Source: Caballeronia choica
Lineage (GTDB): Bacteria > Pseudomonadota > Gammaproteobacteria > Burkholderiales > Burkholderiaceae
DNA length: 64,000 bases
Direction: 5' to 3'
Assembly: GCF_001544535.1 (NCBI RefSeq)
Contig: NZ_FCON02000022.1
Location: forward strand, 24,404-88,403
Shown here: piece after piece, positions 25,820 to 33,850 of the stretch
Numbering within the stretch: the first letter of the stretch is position 1
How the letters are laid out: each line of letters begins with the position of its first letter
Made by a program: the position numbers and the translations under genes
The notes under the pieces: generated by a model
Database searches by the model: none
Told to the model about the DNA's origin: nothing
The model's input: the letters and a program-made list of their open reading frames with translations, nothing else

Positions 25820-26509
25820 TTACTTCCTGCGCGAACCACCGCGTGTGGCAGGCGCTTCAGCCTCGACGTGCGGAGACTTCAGGCCGCCCAGCAGCAAGTT
25901 GATCACGCCGGTGCAGACGTCGTCGATCATGTTGTCCGGCACCTGGCACAGGCCGCTGTCGCGGTCCGCCAGGAGCGTTGCGAGCCCATGCATGCCGGAC
26001 CACACGGCGATCGCCGAGAAACGCGGCGGGCGTTTGCCGTCCGAATGATCGGCCATGAACTCGGCAATGGTGTTGCTCAGGAACTGGAACGAGCCGGAAC
26101 TCGCCTCCATCAACGCCGGATGCTTGCATTTGTCGGCGATGCGCGGGCCGAACATCAGATGAAACAACTCCGGCCGCTTCAACGCGAACTCGACGTAGAC
26201 CCGCATGATCACGCGCAGGCGCCGCTCTTTCGTCATGCCGTCCTTCAGCGCCCCCAGCCGGTCGCTCATCAGCGCATGGAAGCCTTCAGTGGCGAGCGCC
26301 GCGAGCAAGCCGTCCTTGTCCCCGAAATGGTGCGTCGGCGCCGTTTGCGAAACGCCCGCAAGACGCGCGACTTCACGCAGCGACAGATCAGCGGCACCGC
26401 GCAACTCCAGCAGCGTGAGGCCGCGCTGCAGCATTTCCTCGCGCAGGTTGCCGTGGTGCCACGATACTTTCTTGCTCGGCTCGATGTCAGTCAGTGCTGT
26501 ACTGGACAT
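25820..26509 (-). CDS. TetR family transcriptional regulator
   Basis: This 229-residue repressor-type protein has an N-terminal helix-turn-helix (about residues 22-68) with LSLREVARLAGVSQTAPTHHF, where the Pro-Thr-His-His-Phe end replaces the usual Tyr-x-His-Phe. A C-terminal ligand-binding domain of the WHG type follows (FHLMFGPRIADK). ATG 26509 is chosen; 27 upstream codons in frame look non-coding. It sits between the beta-oxidation operon and the divergent ABC importer operon. A palindrome lies 23 bases upstream of its start, which suggests autoregulation, and related sites occur before the other two units. The ligand is probably an acyl-CoA or the free acid, by analogy with TetR regulators of beta-oxidation. 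Confidence 0.9.
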   Translation of the reverse strand: MSSTALTDIEPSKKVSWHHGNLREEMLQRGLTLLELRGAADLSLREVARLAGVSQTAPTHHFGDKDGLLAALATEGFHALMSDRLGALKDGMTKERRLRVIMRVYVEFALKRPELFHLMFGPRIADKCKHPALMEASSGSFQFLSNTIAEFMADHSDGKRPPRFSAIAVWSGMHGLATLLADRDSGLCQVPDNMIDDVCTGVINLLLGGLKSPHVEAEAPATRGGSRRK

Positions 26510-26531
26510 AATCTTTTCATTGAAAAATTTA

Positions 26532-26548
26532 CAGTGAACCTGACACTG
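26532..26548. promoter_or_regulatory. Shared TetR-regulon motif, copy C (palindromic)
   Basis: CAGTGAACCTGACACTG has perfect outer arms CAGTG and CACTG around a 7-base centre, 23 bases upstream of the TetR start codon. It is the most symmetrical of four related sites, which suggests the real operator half-site is CAGTG/CACTG. Confidence 0.5.
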
Positions 26549-26750
26549 CACGTCACGCCGGCGCGAACTCTCGCAGTCGGGCGCGTGCATCCGTTCGCAC
26601 TATTCTACTCCGTCGGCCTGCCCTTCAGAAAGCCGCCTTTCCACAGGCAGATCCCGCTTGTCGACCCCCTGTCGCGCCTTCCGGGCGACCAAGGGAAATC
26701 CCCAACTCGAAACCGATTGCCAGCGCATGGTCCGGCTCCTATCATTCGTG

Positions 26751-26766
26751 AAACTTGACACTGTTA
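26751..26766. promoter_or_regulatory. Shared TetR-regulon motif, copy D
   Basis: AAACTTGACACTGTTA is the reverse complement of the copy A core and lies about 95 bases upstream of the first ABC importer gene. It contains TTGACA, so it could overlap the -35 element of that promoter, which would suit repression. Confidence 0.5.
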
Positions 26767-26860
26767 CATTGAAAACGCAAATCAGATCGCGACAACCGGT
26801 TGCTGCGATGGCGCGGCTCTCTTTATGTTCGGCGGTTGACCAGGTATCCAGGATTTCCAA

Positions 26861-27685
26861 ATGACAGAGACGCATGCGGGAACCTTCCGTGAGCCGATGT
26901 CGGCGCTCAGACTGGAGGGAGTGAAGAAGGCGTTCGGCGCCACGGAGGTCATACGGGGCGTGGACTGGTCGATCCGCCGAGGCGAGTGCCACGTGCTGAT
27001 CGGCCCCAATGGCGCGGGCAAATCGACGCTGTTTCATCTGATGAGCGGCCGCTACCTCGTGTCGAGCGGCACCATCCACCTGAACGATACGGATGTGACC
27101 CGTTTCGGCGCGAACCGCATCAGCCGCAGCGGACTTGGCAGGAGTTTCCAGACGGCCAACCTGTTCGGCCGCATGACCGTGTTCGAGAACGCGCGGATCG
27201 GCGCATTGCGCGCGGCGGGCCACGGTCCGTCGTTCCTGCGCGTTCTGCGCCGCGGCGGTCCCGCCGACATCCGCGCGCTCGAAGTGCTCGACGAGGTCGG
27301 CCTGCTCGACAAGCGCAGCGAGCCCGCCGCGCTGCTTTCCTATGCGGACCAGCGTGCGCTCGAGATCGCCCTCGCGCTCGCCGGCGGCCAGAAGGTGCTG
27401 CTCTTCGACGAACCGACCGCTGGCATGAACAAGCACGAAACGCACAAGGTGATCGAGTTGCTCCAGCGGCTGCGCGCGGCCGACAGCTCGCGCACGATGG
27501 TCATCATCGAACACGACATGGACGTGGTGTTCGAGTTGGCCGACCGGATCTCGGTGCTCGTGTACGGCGAAATCATCGCGTGCGATACGCCCGCGCAAGT
27601 ACGCGCGAACCGCGCAGTGCAGGAAGCGTATCTCGGCGCGCCTGCGGGCGCCGCTCAAGCCGCCGGGCCGTCACTGAGGCACTGA
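26861..27685 (+). CDS. Branched-chain-type ABC importer ATP-binding protein (LivG-like)
   Basis: This 274-residue ATPase drives one half of a hydrophobic amino acid or organic acid importer. Walker A is LIGPNGAGKSTLF (about residues 46-54), the signature is LSYADQRALEIALAL in the usual LivG variant form, and Walker B is KVLLFDEPTAGMN. The C-terminal extension (after LVYGEIIACDTPAQV) is typical of LivG. It is divergent from the TetR gene and heads an operon of LivG, LivF, periplasmic binding protein, LivH and LivM. Liv-type systems near CoA-ligase and beta-oxidation genes often import aromatic or alicyclic acids, so the cargo may be the acid degraded by the neighbouring genes. Confidence 0.92.
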   Translation: MTETHAGTFREPMSALRLEGVKKAFGATEVIRGVDWSIRRGECHVLIGPNGAGKSTLFHLMSGRYLVSSGTIHLNDTDVTRFGANRISRSGLGRSFQTANLFGRMTVFENARIGALRAAGHGPSFLRVLRRGGPADIRALEVLDEVGLLDKRSEPAALLSYADQRALEIALALAGGQKVLLFDEPTAGMNKHETHKVIELLQRLRAADSSRTMVIIEHDMDVVFELADRISVLVYGEIIACDTPAQVRANRAVQEAYLGAPAGAAQAAGPSLRH

Positions 27686-27689
27686 ACAG

Positions 27690-28472
27690 ATGAACACACA
27701 GCCGATCCACCAGGCCAATGCCAGGCCGTGCACACAGTGCATGCCCTTTTTCATCGCATCCGGAATCGTCGCGGGCTACGGGCAAAGCGAGGTGTTGCAA
27801 GGCGCGAGCATCCGCGTCGATGCAGGCGAAACCGTCGGGCTGCTTGGGCGCAACGGCTCGGGCCGCTCGACATTCCTGAAGGCCGTGATGAAGCTGCTGC
27901 CATCGAAGGGCATCGTCAGCCTCAACGGCGTGCCGCTCGAGCGCGCGAAAACGCACGAGATCTCCCGCGCCGGAATCGGCTACGTGCCGGAGGATCGCGC
28001 GATCTTTCCCGACCTGACCGTGCGCGAAAACCTGTCCGTCGGCTTGCCGCAGTCCAGCGGCCGGAAGACGCCATCAACCTCGCCCGCCCGCGCGAGACCA
28101 TGGACGGAAGACGAATTCTTCGACCTGTTTCCGAACCTGAAGCGGCGCGCGAACGTCGCGGGCGGCGCGTTGTCCGGCGGCGAACAGCAGATGCTGACGA
28201 TCTGCCGCGCGTTGATGGGCCAGCCCGAATTGCTGCTCGTCGACGAACCCACGGAAGGCTTGAGCCTCTCGATGGTCGACCAGGTTGCGCAGTTGTTGAA
28301 GGAAGTCGCGCGGCGCGGCGTGGCGGTGCTGCTCGTCGAGCAGAAGCTGACTATCGCGCTTGGGCTGTGCGACCGGATCAACGTGATGGGGCATGGCCGG
28401 ATCGTGTTCGACGGCACCGTGGACGAGTTCGAAAACAACCAGGCAGTACGGGCGGAGTGGCTCGAAGTCTAG
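27690..28472 (+). CDS. Branched-chain-type ABC importer ATP-binding protein (LivF-like), Walker A Lys to Arg
   Basis: This 260-residue second ATPase of the importer begins four bases after LivG. The signature LSGGEQQMLTICRALMG and Walker B LLLVDEPTEGL are normal. Walker A reads LLGRNGSGRSTFL, with Arg where the nucleotide-binding Lys belongs, so this half-site may hydrolyse ATP poorly or not at all while LivG keeps a normal site. About 20 residues before VAGYGQSEVLQG are extra, and ATG 27741 is an alternative start. An insertion near the middle (SGRKTPSTSPARARP) is also longer than in typical LivF. Confidence 0.9.
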   Translation: MNTQPIHQANARPCTQCMPFFIASGIVAGYGQSEVLQGASIRVDAGETVGLLGRNGSGRSTFLKAVMKLLPSKGIVSLNGVPLERAKTHEISRAGIGYVPEDRAIFPDLTVRENLSVGLPQSSGRKTPSTSPARARPWTEDEFFDLFPNLKRRANVAGGALSGGEQQMLTICRALMGQPELLLVDEPTEGLSLSMVDQVAQLLKEVARRGVAVLLVEQKLTIALGLCDRINVMGHGRIVFDGTVDEFENNQAVRAEWLEV

Positions 28473-28531
28473 ACGGACTCCCGCCATCGCGACAACCAGC
28501 ACGCTGTATATCAGTGAGTGAGGAGCAGAAG

Positions 28532-29785
28532 ATGATGAAGCACCTGAGCGCAGCCGCGCGCAACGGCTTGCGCGCCGGCCTTTTAGCCATCGCCGGGGCC
28601 GCATTGATCGGCGTGGCGCACGCGGCGGCACCGATCAAGATCATGGTGATCGAGCCGATGTCGGGCCCGCAATCGCCCACGATGGAATCGTCGGCGAAGA
28701 ACCTGCAGTTCATCGTGAAGCGCGACAACGACGCGGGCGGCATCCTCGGCTCGAAGGTCGAGCTCGAATTCTGCGACGACAAGTTCAGCCCGAAGGATGG
28801 CAAGAACTGCCTCGATCGCGCAATGGGCAATGACGTGCATTTCGTGATGCAAGGCATCGGCACCAACGTGACGATGACGCTGCTCGACGCGATCGAAAAG
28901 TACAACGCGCGCAATCCGGGCAAGGAGATCATCCTGATCAACTGGGCCGGGCTCGACGAAGCGATGACCGGCAAGTACTGCTCGTTCTGGCAATTCCGCA
29001 CCGACGGCCACATCGGCATGAAGATGAAAGCGGCCGTGCTGTCGCTCGACCCGAAAGTCAAGCGCGTGTACCTGATCAACATGGACTATTCGATGGGCCA
29101 AAGCGCGGACGCTGCGATCCGTCGCCAGCTCAAGCAGTACCGACCCGATATCCAGATCGTCGGCAGCGAGCTGCATCCGCCCAACCGGGTGCAGGACTTC
29201 ACGCCGTATGTCGCAAAGATCAAGGCGACCAATCCCGACGCCATCATCACGGCGAACATCGGCACGGACCTGAGCCGGCTGATTCGTGCGGGCAACGACA
29301 TCGGCCTGAATGCGCCGTGGTACACGGCCTACGCGTCGCAACACGGTCAGGTGACGAGCATCGGCGAAAAAAGCGTCGGCAAGGTGTATCAGGCCTCGGA
29401 TTCGATCATGAGCATGAACAATCCGGTGATCGACCGGTTGATGGATCAGTCACGCGCAGGCGGCTACGGCGACTTCGAAGGCATGCGCATCTACCGCGGC
29501 TACCTGTTCCTGACCGACGGTATTCGCGACGCCAAGACGACCCAGCCGCTCGCGGTCGCCAAGGCGATCGAGAGAACCACCGTGTCGATAGGCGACTACC
29601 AGGCGACGATGCGCGCGGCCGACCATCAGGCCCAGTTGCCCCTGACGCTGTCCGTGCTCACCGCCGACGCGAAATACAAGCAGGACGGCACACCGTGGGG
29701 ATTCAGGCTCGTCAAGACCTTGCCCGCGACGCAGGTGAGCGAGCCGGTCGACGGCTGCAACATGAAACGGCCGCCGGGCGCCTGA
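28532..29785 (+). CDS. Periplasmic substrate-binding protein of the Liv-type ABC importer
   Basis: This 417-residue secreted binding protein has a signal peptide ending around residue 31 (ALIGVAHAAAP). The mature part begins IKIMVIEPMSGPQ and has the two-lobed type I periplasmic-binding fold (LivJ/AmiC-like), with YVAKIKATNPDAIITAN in the second lobe. Two Cys (in ELEFCDDKF and KNCLDRAM) may form a disulfide. ATG 28532 (GAGGAG upstream) is chosen; ATG 28535 is equivalent. It lies between LivF and LivH. Binding proteins of this subgroup are frequently found with aromatic or alicyclic acid pathways, but the ligand is not determined by the sequence. Confidence 0.92.
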   Translation: MMKHLSAAARNGLRAGLLAIAGAALIGVAHAAAPIKIMVIEPMSGPQSPTMESSAKNLQFIVKRDNDAGGILGSKVELEFCDDKFSPKDGKNCLDRAMGNDVHFVMQGIGTNVTMTLLDAIEKYNARNPGKEIILINWAGLDEAMTGKYCSFWQFRTDGHIGMKMKAAVLSLDPKVKRVYLINMDYSMGQSADAAIRRQLKQYRPDIQIVGSELHPPNRVQDFTPYVAKIKATNPDAIITANIGTDLSRLIRAGNDIGLNAPWYTAYASQHGQVTSIGEKSVGKVYQASDSIMSMNNPVIDRLMDQSRAGGYGDFEGMRIYRGYLFLTDGIRDAKTTQPLAVAKAIERTTVSIGDYQATMRAADHQAQLPLTLSVLTADAKYKQDGTPWGFRLVKTLPATQVSEPVDGCNMKRPPGA

Positions 29786-29831
29786 GCGCGCAGCGGACTT
29801 CACGAAAGAACGAACGAAAGGACGGATCGCC

Positions 29832-30779
29832 ATGCAATCTCTGGCCCTGGGTTTATTCAACGGCGTCAGCTACGGAATGCTGCTGTTTCTGATGGCAGCC
29901 GGACTGACGCTCGTCTTCAGCATGCTCGGCATCCTGAACTTTGCCCACCCCGCGTTCTACATGCTGGGCGCGTATTTCGCGTACACCTTCGCCCAACTGC
30001 TCGGGCTCGGATACTGGTCGGGACTCGTCGCCGCGCCGCTCTGCTGTGCGTTGCTGGGAGGGATAGTTGAGCGCTGGCTCGTGCGCCGTGTGATCCGCTT
30101 CGGCCTTCTCGGGCCGCTCGTGCTGACCTTTGGTCTCGAGATCGTGCTCGTCGAAGCCGTCACGCTGCTGTGGGGCAAGCAACCGGTGGCGTACGCTGTA
30201 CCGCGATCACTCGACTTTCCACTCTTCTCGCTGTATGGCATCGACTACTCCGCCTACCGCGCTTTCACGCTCGCGATGACGCTCGTCGTGCTTGGCGGCT
30301 TGTATCTGCTGCTCAGGCGCACGCGCATCGGAACGACCGTGCGAGCCTCGCTGTCGCATCCCGAGATCGTCAACGCGCTCGGCCACAACCTGCCCCGGAT
30401 GCGCACGACGGTCTTTGCCCTGGGTGCCGCACTCGCCGGCCTCGCAGGCGCGCTGTCGGGCAATCTGATCGGCACGGACCCCGGCATGGCCAATCAGTTG
30501 GGGACGATCCTGATGATCGTCATCGTGGTCGGCGGGCTCGGCTCGCTGGCGGGCGCTTTCGTGTCGTCGCTCCTGATCGGCGTGCTGCAGACGCTCGCGG
30601 TATCGACGCAAATCTCGTGGGCCAACCTCCTCGCCCCGTTGGAGTCCGTGATGCACGGCATCGCGAGCAGCGACGCACTCACGCAACCGCTGAGCCGCTT
30701 TGCACCGCTCGTTCCTTTTGCCATCGTCATCGTCGTGCTGGCCATCCGGCCACGCGGCTTGATGGGACAACGTCATTAA
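29832..30779 (+). CDS. Branched-chain-type ABC importer permease (LivH-like)
   Basis: This 315-residue inner-membrane permease has about eight hydrophobic segments. GLTLVFSMLGILNFAHPAFY near the N-terminus and the later GAALAGLAGALSGNLIG plus VVGGLGSLAGAFVSSLLIG segments are the usual LivH landmarks. It pairs with the following LivM to make the translocation pore. It starts 46 bases after the binding-protein stop, with a GAAAGGA ribosome site upstream. No anomalies are seen. Confidence 0.93.
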   Translation: MQSLALGLFNGVSYGMLLFLMAAGLTLVFSMLGILNFAHPAFYMLGAYFAYTFAQLLGLGYWSGLVAAPLCCALLGGIVERWLVRRVIRFGLLGPLVLTFGLEIVLVEAVTLLWGKQPVAYAVPRSLDFPLFSLYGIDYSAYRAFTLAMTLVVLGGLYLLLRRTRIGTTVRASLSHPEIVNALGHNLPRMRTTVFALGAALAGLAGALSGNLIGTDPGMANQLGTILMIVIVVGGLGSLAGAFVSSLLIGVLQTLAVSTQISWANLLAPLESVMHGIASSDALTQPLSRFAPLVPFAIVIVVLAIRPRGLMGQRH

Positions 30780-30800
30780 CCGGTTCCAGACAGGATCCAT

Positions 30801-32123
30801 ATGGACTTCGACATGCCGACCATCAGGGGCGCGCGTCGCCTGAATTCTGCCCAGCGCGAGGCCTCATCAGCCGAACGGTCGAGCTGGGACGCGTATCTTC
30901 CTCCGCGCGCGAATCGTAGAGGCCGCGCGCTGTGCTGGGGCATCGCGCTCGCCGTGGCGTGCGTGCTGCCCTTCCTCTTCCCGGGCACGTTCGGCGTTTC
31001 GGTGCTCACGCAGATATGCATCGCGCTCACGTTCGCGCTCGCCTACAACATGCTGCTCGGCGGCACTGGCCTGCTGTCGTTCGGACACGCGCTCTACTTC
31101 GGAATCGGCGCTTACACGACCGCACACTTCCTGAACCATTTTGGCGAAGCCGCGCCGCTTGTACTTGTGCCCATAGTCGGCGGAATCGCGGCGCTCGCCG
31201 TCGGCGCGTTTGTCGCGCTCTTCACGGTACGCAGTGGCAAGGTGATCTTCGCGATGATCTCGCTCGCGGTCGGCCAGCTTGGCTTTTCTGCTGCGACGAT
31301 CATGACCGGCTTCTCGGGCGGCGACGAAGGTATCCGGCTCGACCCGACACGCGCGGCCGGCTGGGGCATCGACTTCGGATCGCCGGTGAACGTGTATCTG
31401 CTCATCGCCGTGTGGACATGGTGCGCCGCGCTCGCGATGTATGCATTGACCTTCACGCCGCTCGGACGTCTGATGAATGCGACGCGCGACAATCCAGAGC
31501 GCATGGAGTTCGTCGGCTTCAACCCGGTCATGATTCGCGGACTTGCACTGGCGTTGTCGGCCGGATTCGCCGGCATCGCGGGCGCTCTCTACGCGTTGGG
31601 CTTTCAGGTCGTCACGATCGACACCCTGAGCCTCGCTCAAAGCACCGCAGGAATGTTGCACGCTTACGTAGGCGGATTCACGACCTTCTTCGGGCCGGCG
31701 ATCGGCGCCGTCCTCATCACGCTCGCGACCGCGCACCTGTCCACGCTCACCGATGCCTGGCCGCTGTACCTCGGCGTATTCTTCGTCGCGGTGACGCTCT
31801 CCTGGCGCTACGGGCTGACAGTCGGCCTCGCCGATCTGTTGCGCGGCGCGCTGAAAGCGTATCGGCAACGCGGCGCGTCTTACGTCGTCCGGTGTGCGCT
31901 GCCCGCCGTGCTCGGCGCGCTCGCTGCTTGTGCGGGATTCGTCTTGCTGATCGAAATGATCCTGTCGCTCGGCGCGAACATGGGCGCGCCAGTGCGGCTC
32001 GTCTTCGTGCCTGGCGTTCACGCGGCGGACCCGCGCAGCCCGGCGGCGTGGATCTGCGCGGCCGTGCTGCTCGCAACCGGTCTCGGCCTGCTTTACTGGA
32101 GCCCGCGCGCCGCTCGACAGTAA
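30801..32123 (+). CDS. Branched-chain-type ABC importer permease (LivM-like), extended C-terminus
   Basis: This 440-residue permease has an N-terminal cytoplasmic stretch of about 45 residues, then ALAYNMLLGGTGLLSFGHAL, the LivM landmark, and FVGFNPVMIRGLALALSAGF for the coupling region. After the usual end it continues for about 100 residues with two more hydrophobic segments (near ALPAVLGALAACAGFVLL and WICAAVLLATGLGLLYW). It is the last gene of the importer operon. The extra helices are not common in LivM and their role is unknown. Confidence 0.9.
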   Translation: MDFDMPTIRGARRLNSAQREASSAERSSWDAYLPPRANRRGRALCWGIALAVACVLPFLFPGTFGVSVLTQICIALTFALAYNMLLGGTGLLSFGHALYFGIGAYTTAHFLNHFGEAAPLVLVPIVGGIAALAVGAFVALFTVRSGKVIFAMISLAVGQLGFSAATIMTGFSGGDEGIRLDPTRAAGWGIDFGSPVNVYLLIAVWTWCAALAMYALTFTPLGRLMNATRDNPERMEFVGFNPVMIRGLALALSAGFAGIAGALYALGFQVVTIDTLSLAQSTAGMLHAYVGGFTTFFGPAIGAVLITLATAHLSTLTDAWPLYLGVFFVAVTLSWRYGLTVGLADLLRGALKAYRQRGASYVVRCALPAVLGALAACAGFVLLIEMILSLGANMGAPVRLVFVPGVHAADPRSPAAWICAAVLLATGLGLLYWSPRAARQ

Positions 32124-32348
32124 GGGCGAAAGGTCGCCGCTTTCAGGGGACGGACATCAAGCTCGATGGCCGTCCCAGAGGCATCGGGTTCAGTGAGGTT
32201 ACGGTTTCATCTCGATCTATTCGTATTCCTTAGTTTATCAGATCGACCCTTTGATTTCTCGAACGGAGCGAAGACGCCGCTCCCACGCCTGCTCGTCGCA
32301 TCCGCGAGCGGAGACAAACCACAACTACAGCGGTTCTTGGAGACACCA

Positions 32349-33422
32349 ATGAAAAGCCTTTGCTTCGCAACCCTGGCTCTGGCGGCGGGCGCATCGTCCG
32401 TCGCGCATGCGCAGAGTTCCGTGACGCTTTATGGAATTGTCGACGGCGGCATCCTCTACAAAACGCACGCGGCTGCCGGAGGTGGCTCGGCTTGGTCGGT
32501 CGCGAGCGGTATCGATGCAACGAGTCGCTGGGGTCTCCTCGGGCGCGAGGATCTCGGCGGCGGACTGCATGCGCTGTTCGAACTCGAAAGCGGCTTTCGC
32601 CTCAATACCGGACAGTTCATCAATGGCGGCCAACCCGCAAGCGCCGGCACCGTGCTGTTCGATCGTGGCGCGACAGTGGGCATCGACAGCGATGCGCTCG
32701 GCAGCGTCCTCGTGGGTAAGAACCGTTCGCCGATACTGCGGATCCAGAGCCGCCTCGACATCGAAGGCTATTCGAACTTCGGCTCCCTGAACAACCTGCT
32801 CTATCAGAACCTGTCCGGCTACACAGGCTATCAGTATTCCTGGGTCGACAACTCAGTCGAATACATCAGCCCCGAAATCGCCGGATTTCAGGGCATGGCC
32901 ATGTATTCGTTTGGCGGCGCGGCCGGTGACTTCCAGAAGAAGAGCGTGATTTCATTGGGGGCAAGCTACAAGATCGGTGGCTTCACCGGTGGCGCGGCCT
33001 ACTTCAGCGGACGCGACATCACCGGCGCAACCGATTCGACAACCGCGCGCGCCTACACGGTAGGCGCCAACTACGCCTGGAACGCATTCAAGTTCCTGCT
33101 CGACTTCGCCAACTTCAAGAATCCGGCACGCGGCACCAGCGACAACTTTTACACGGCTGAATTCGCCTATACACCCACGCCGGTCTGGGTCCTGACGGCC
33201 TCGTACATCCGCCAGGATGACCGCGTCACGAACGACCGGGATGCCAGCCTGTACAAGCTTGGCGCCAGCTACTTGCTGTCGCGTGCGACGTCCTTGTATT
33301 CGTTCGTCGGCTACGTGAAGAACAACCGGCTTGCAACGCTCGGCTTGCAGAATTCCACGCCGGCGGGTGTTCCGGGCGGGAATCAGTTCGGCGCTGGGGT
33401 AGGCGTCCGACATCTCTTCTAA
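32349..33422 (+). CDS. Gram-negative porin (Burkholderia OpcP/OmpC type)
   Basis: This 357-residue outer-membrane protein has a signal peptide ending at about residue 21 (SSVAHA, then QSSVTLYGIVDGG). SSVTLYG is the usual first strand of neisserial/burkholderial trimeric porins. The protein ends in Phe (GVRHLF), the signal for insertion by the BAM complex. ATG 32349 has GGAG about eight bases upstream; the upstream open extension is rejected. It follows the importer operon by 225 bases and could supply the outer-membrane route for the same substrate; this link is inferred from position only. A hairpin lies just after the stop. Confidence 0.93.
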   Translation: MKSLCFATLALAAGASSVAHAQSSVTLYGIVDGGILYKTHAAAGGGSAWSVASGIDATSRWGLLGREDLGGGLHALFELESGFRLNTGQFINGGQPASAGTVLFDRGATVGIDSDALGSVLVGKNRSPILRIQSRLDIEGYSNFGSLNNLLYQNLSGYTGYQYSWVDNSVEYISPEIAGFQGMAMYSFGGAAGDFQKKSVISLGASYKIGGFTGGAAYFSGRDITGATDSTTARAYTVGANYAWNAFKFLLDFANFKNPARGTSDNFYTAEFAYTPTPVWVLTASYIRQDDRVTNDRDASLYKLGASYLLSRATSLYSFVGYVKNNRLATLGLQNSTPAGVPGGNQFGAGVGVRHLF

Positions 33423-33424
33423 GC

Positions 33425-33449
33425 CCACGATGGTTGTAGTTGATCGTGG
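33425..33449 (+). terminator. Hairpin after the porin gene
   Basis: CCACGAT and ATCGTGG pair over an 11-base loop three bases after the porin stop. There is no U-tract, so this is a possible weak terminator or mRNA 3' stabiliser. Confidence 0.4.
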
Positions 33450-33850
33450 CCGCAGCCGCCGCGCACGCATATCGACCGCGAGACGGTCGACCAGTTGCTT
33501 GTAGCGGAGATTGGCTGGTTTCCTATCAAGACAGGAGGGTTGCCTGCCGAACGACGGGGGTTTAAGGGTTAACGCATACCGATGCGGGTCGCATCGCGGC
33601 TGGCTATGCCGATCAGATCTTTGCGCCAGGCTTGCAGATGGAAGACGCGCTGCGGGTATCGCGTGCAAGCCACGCGGCACCGTCTTCGCAGTGGGAATCG
33701 CCGACTCGATTCCGAAGTCGATCGCCTGTCGGCCGCTCGCACCGGCTGTCGTCGATGGTCAGGCAGAGCGACTAATCATCCGGCAGCGAACACACCACTG
33801 CCGGTCTGACCAGACTATCATTGGATCCAAAACGTCCGGGTCGCGCTACC
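33450..33850. other. Intergenic stretch without a supported gene
   Basis: About 400 bases between the porin and the first NCS1 permease. A 118-codon frame (33511-33867) overlaps the permease start and has no domain or ribosome site. I see no gene here; it must contain the promoter of the permease/kinase unit. Confidence 0.5.

Noticed and set aside
32814-32829. CTGT-N8-ACAG match inside the porin gene
   Set aside because: Fits the LexA box ends by chance but lies deep in a coding region with no SOS gene nearby.
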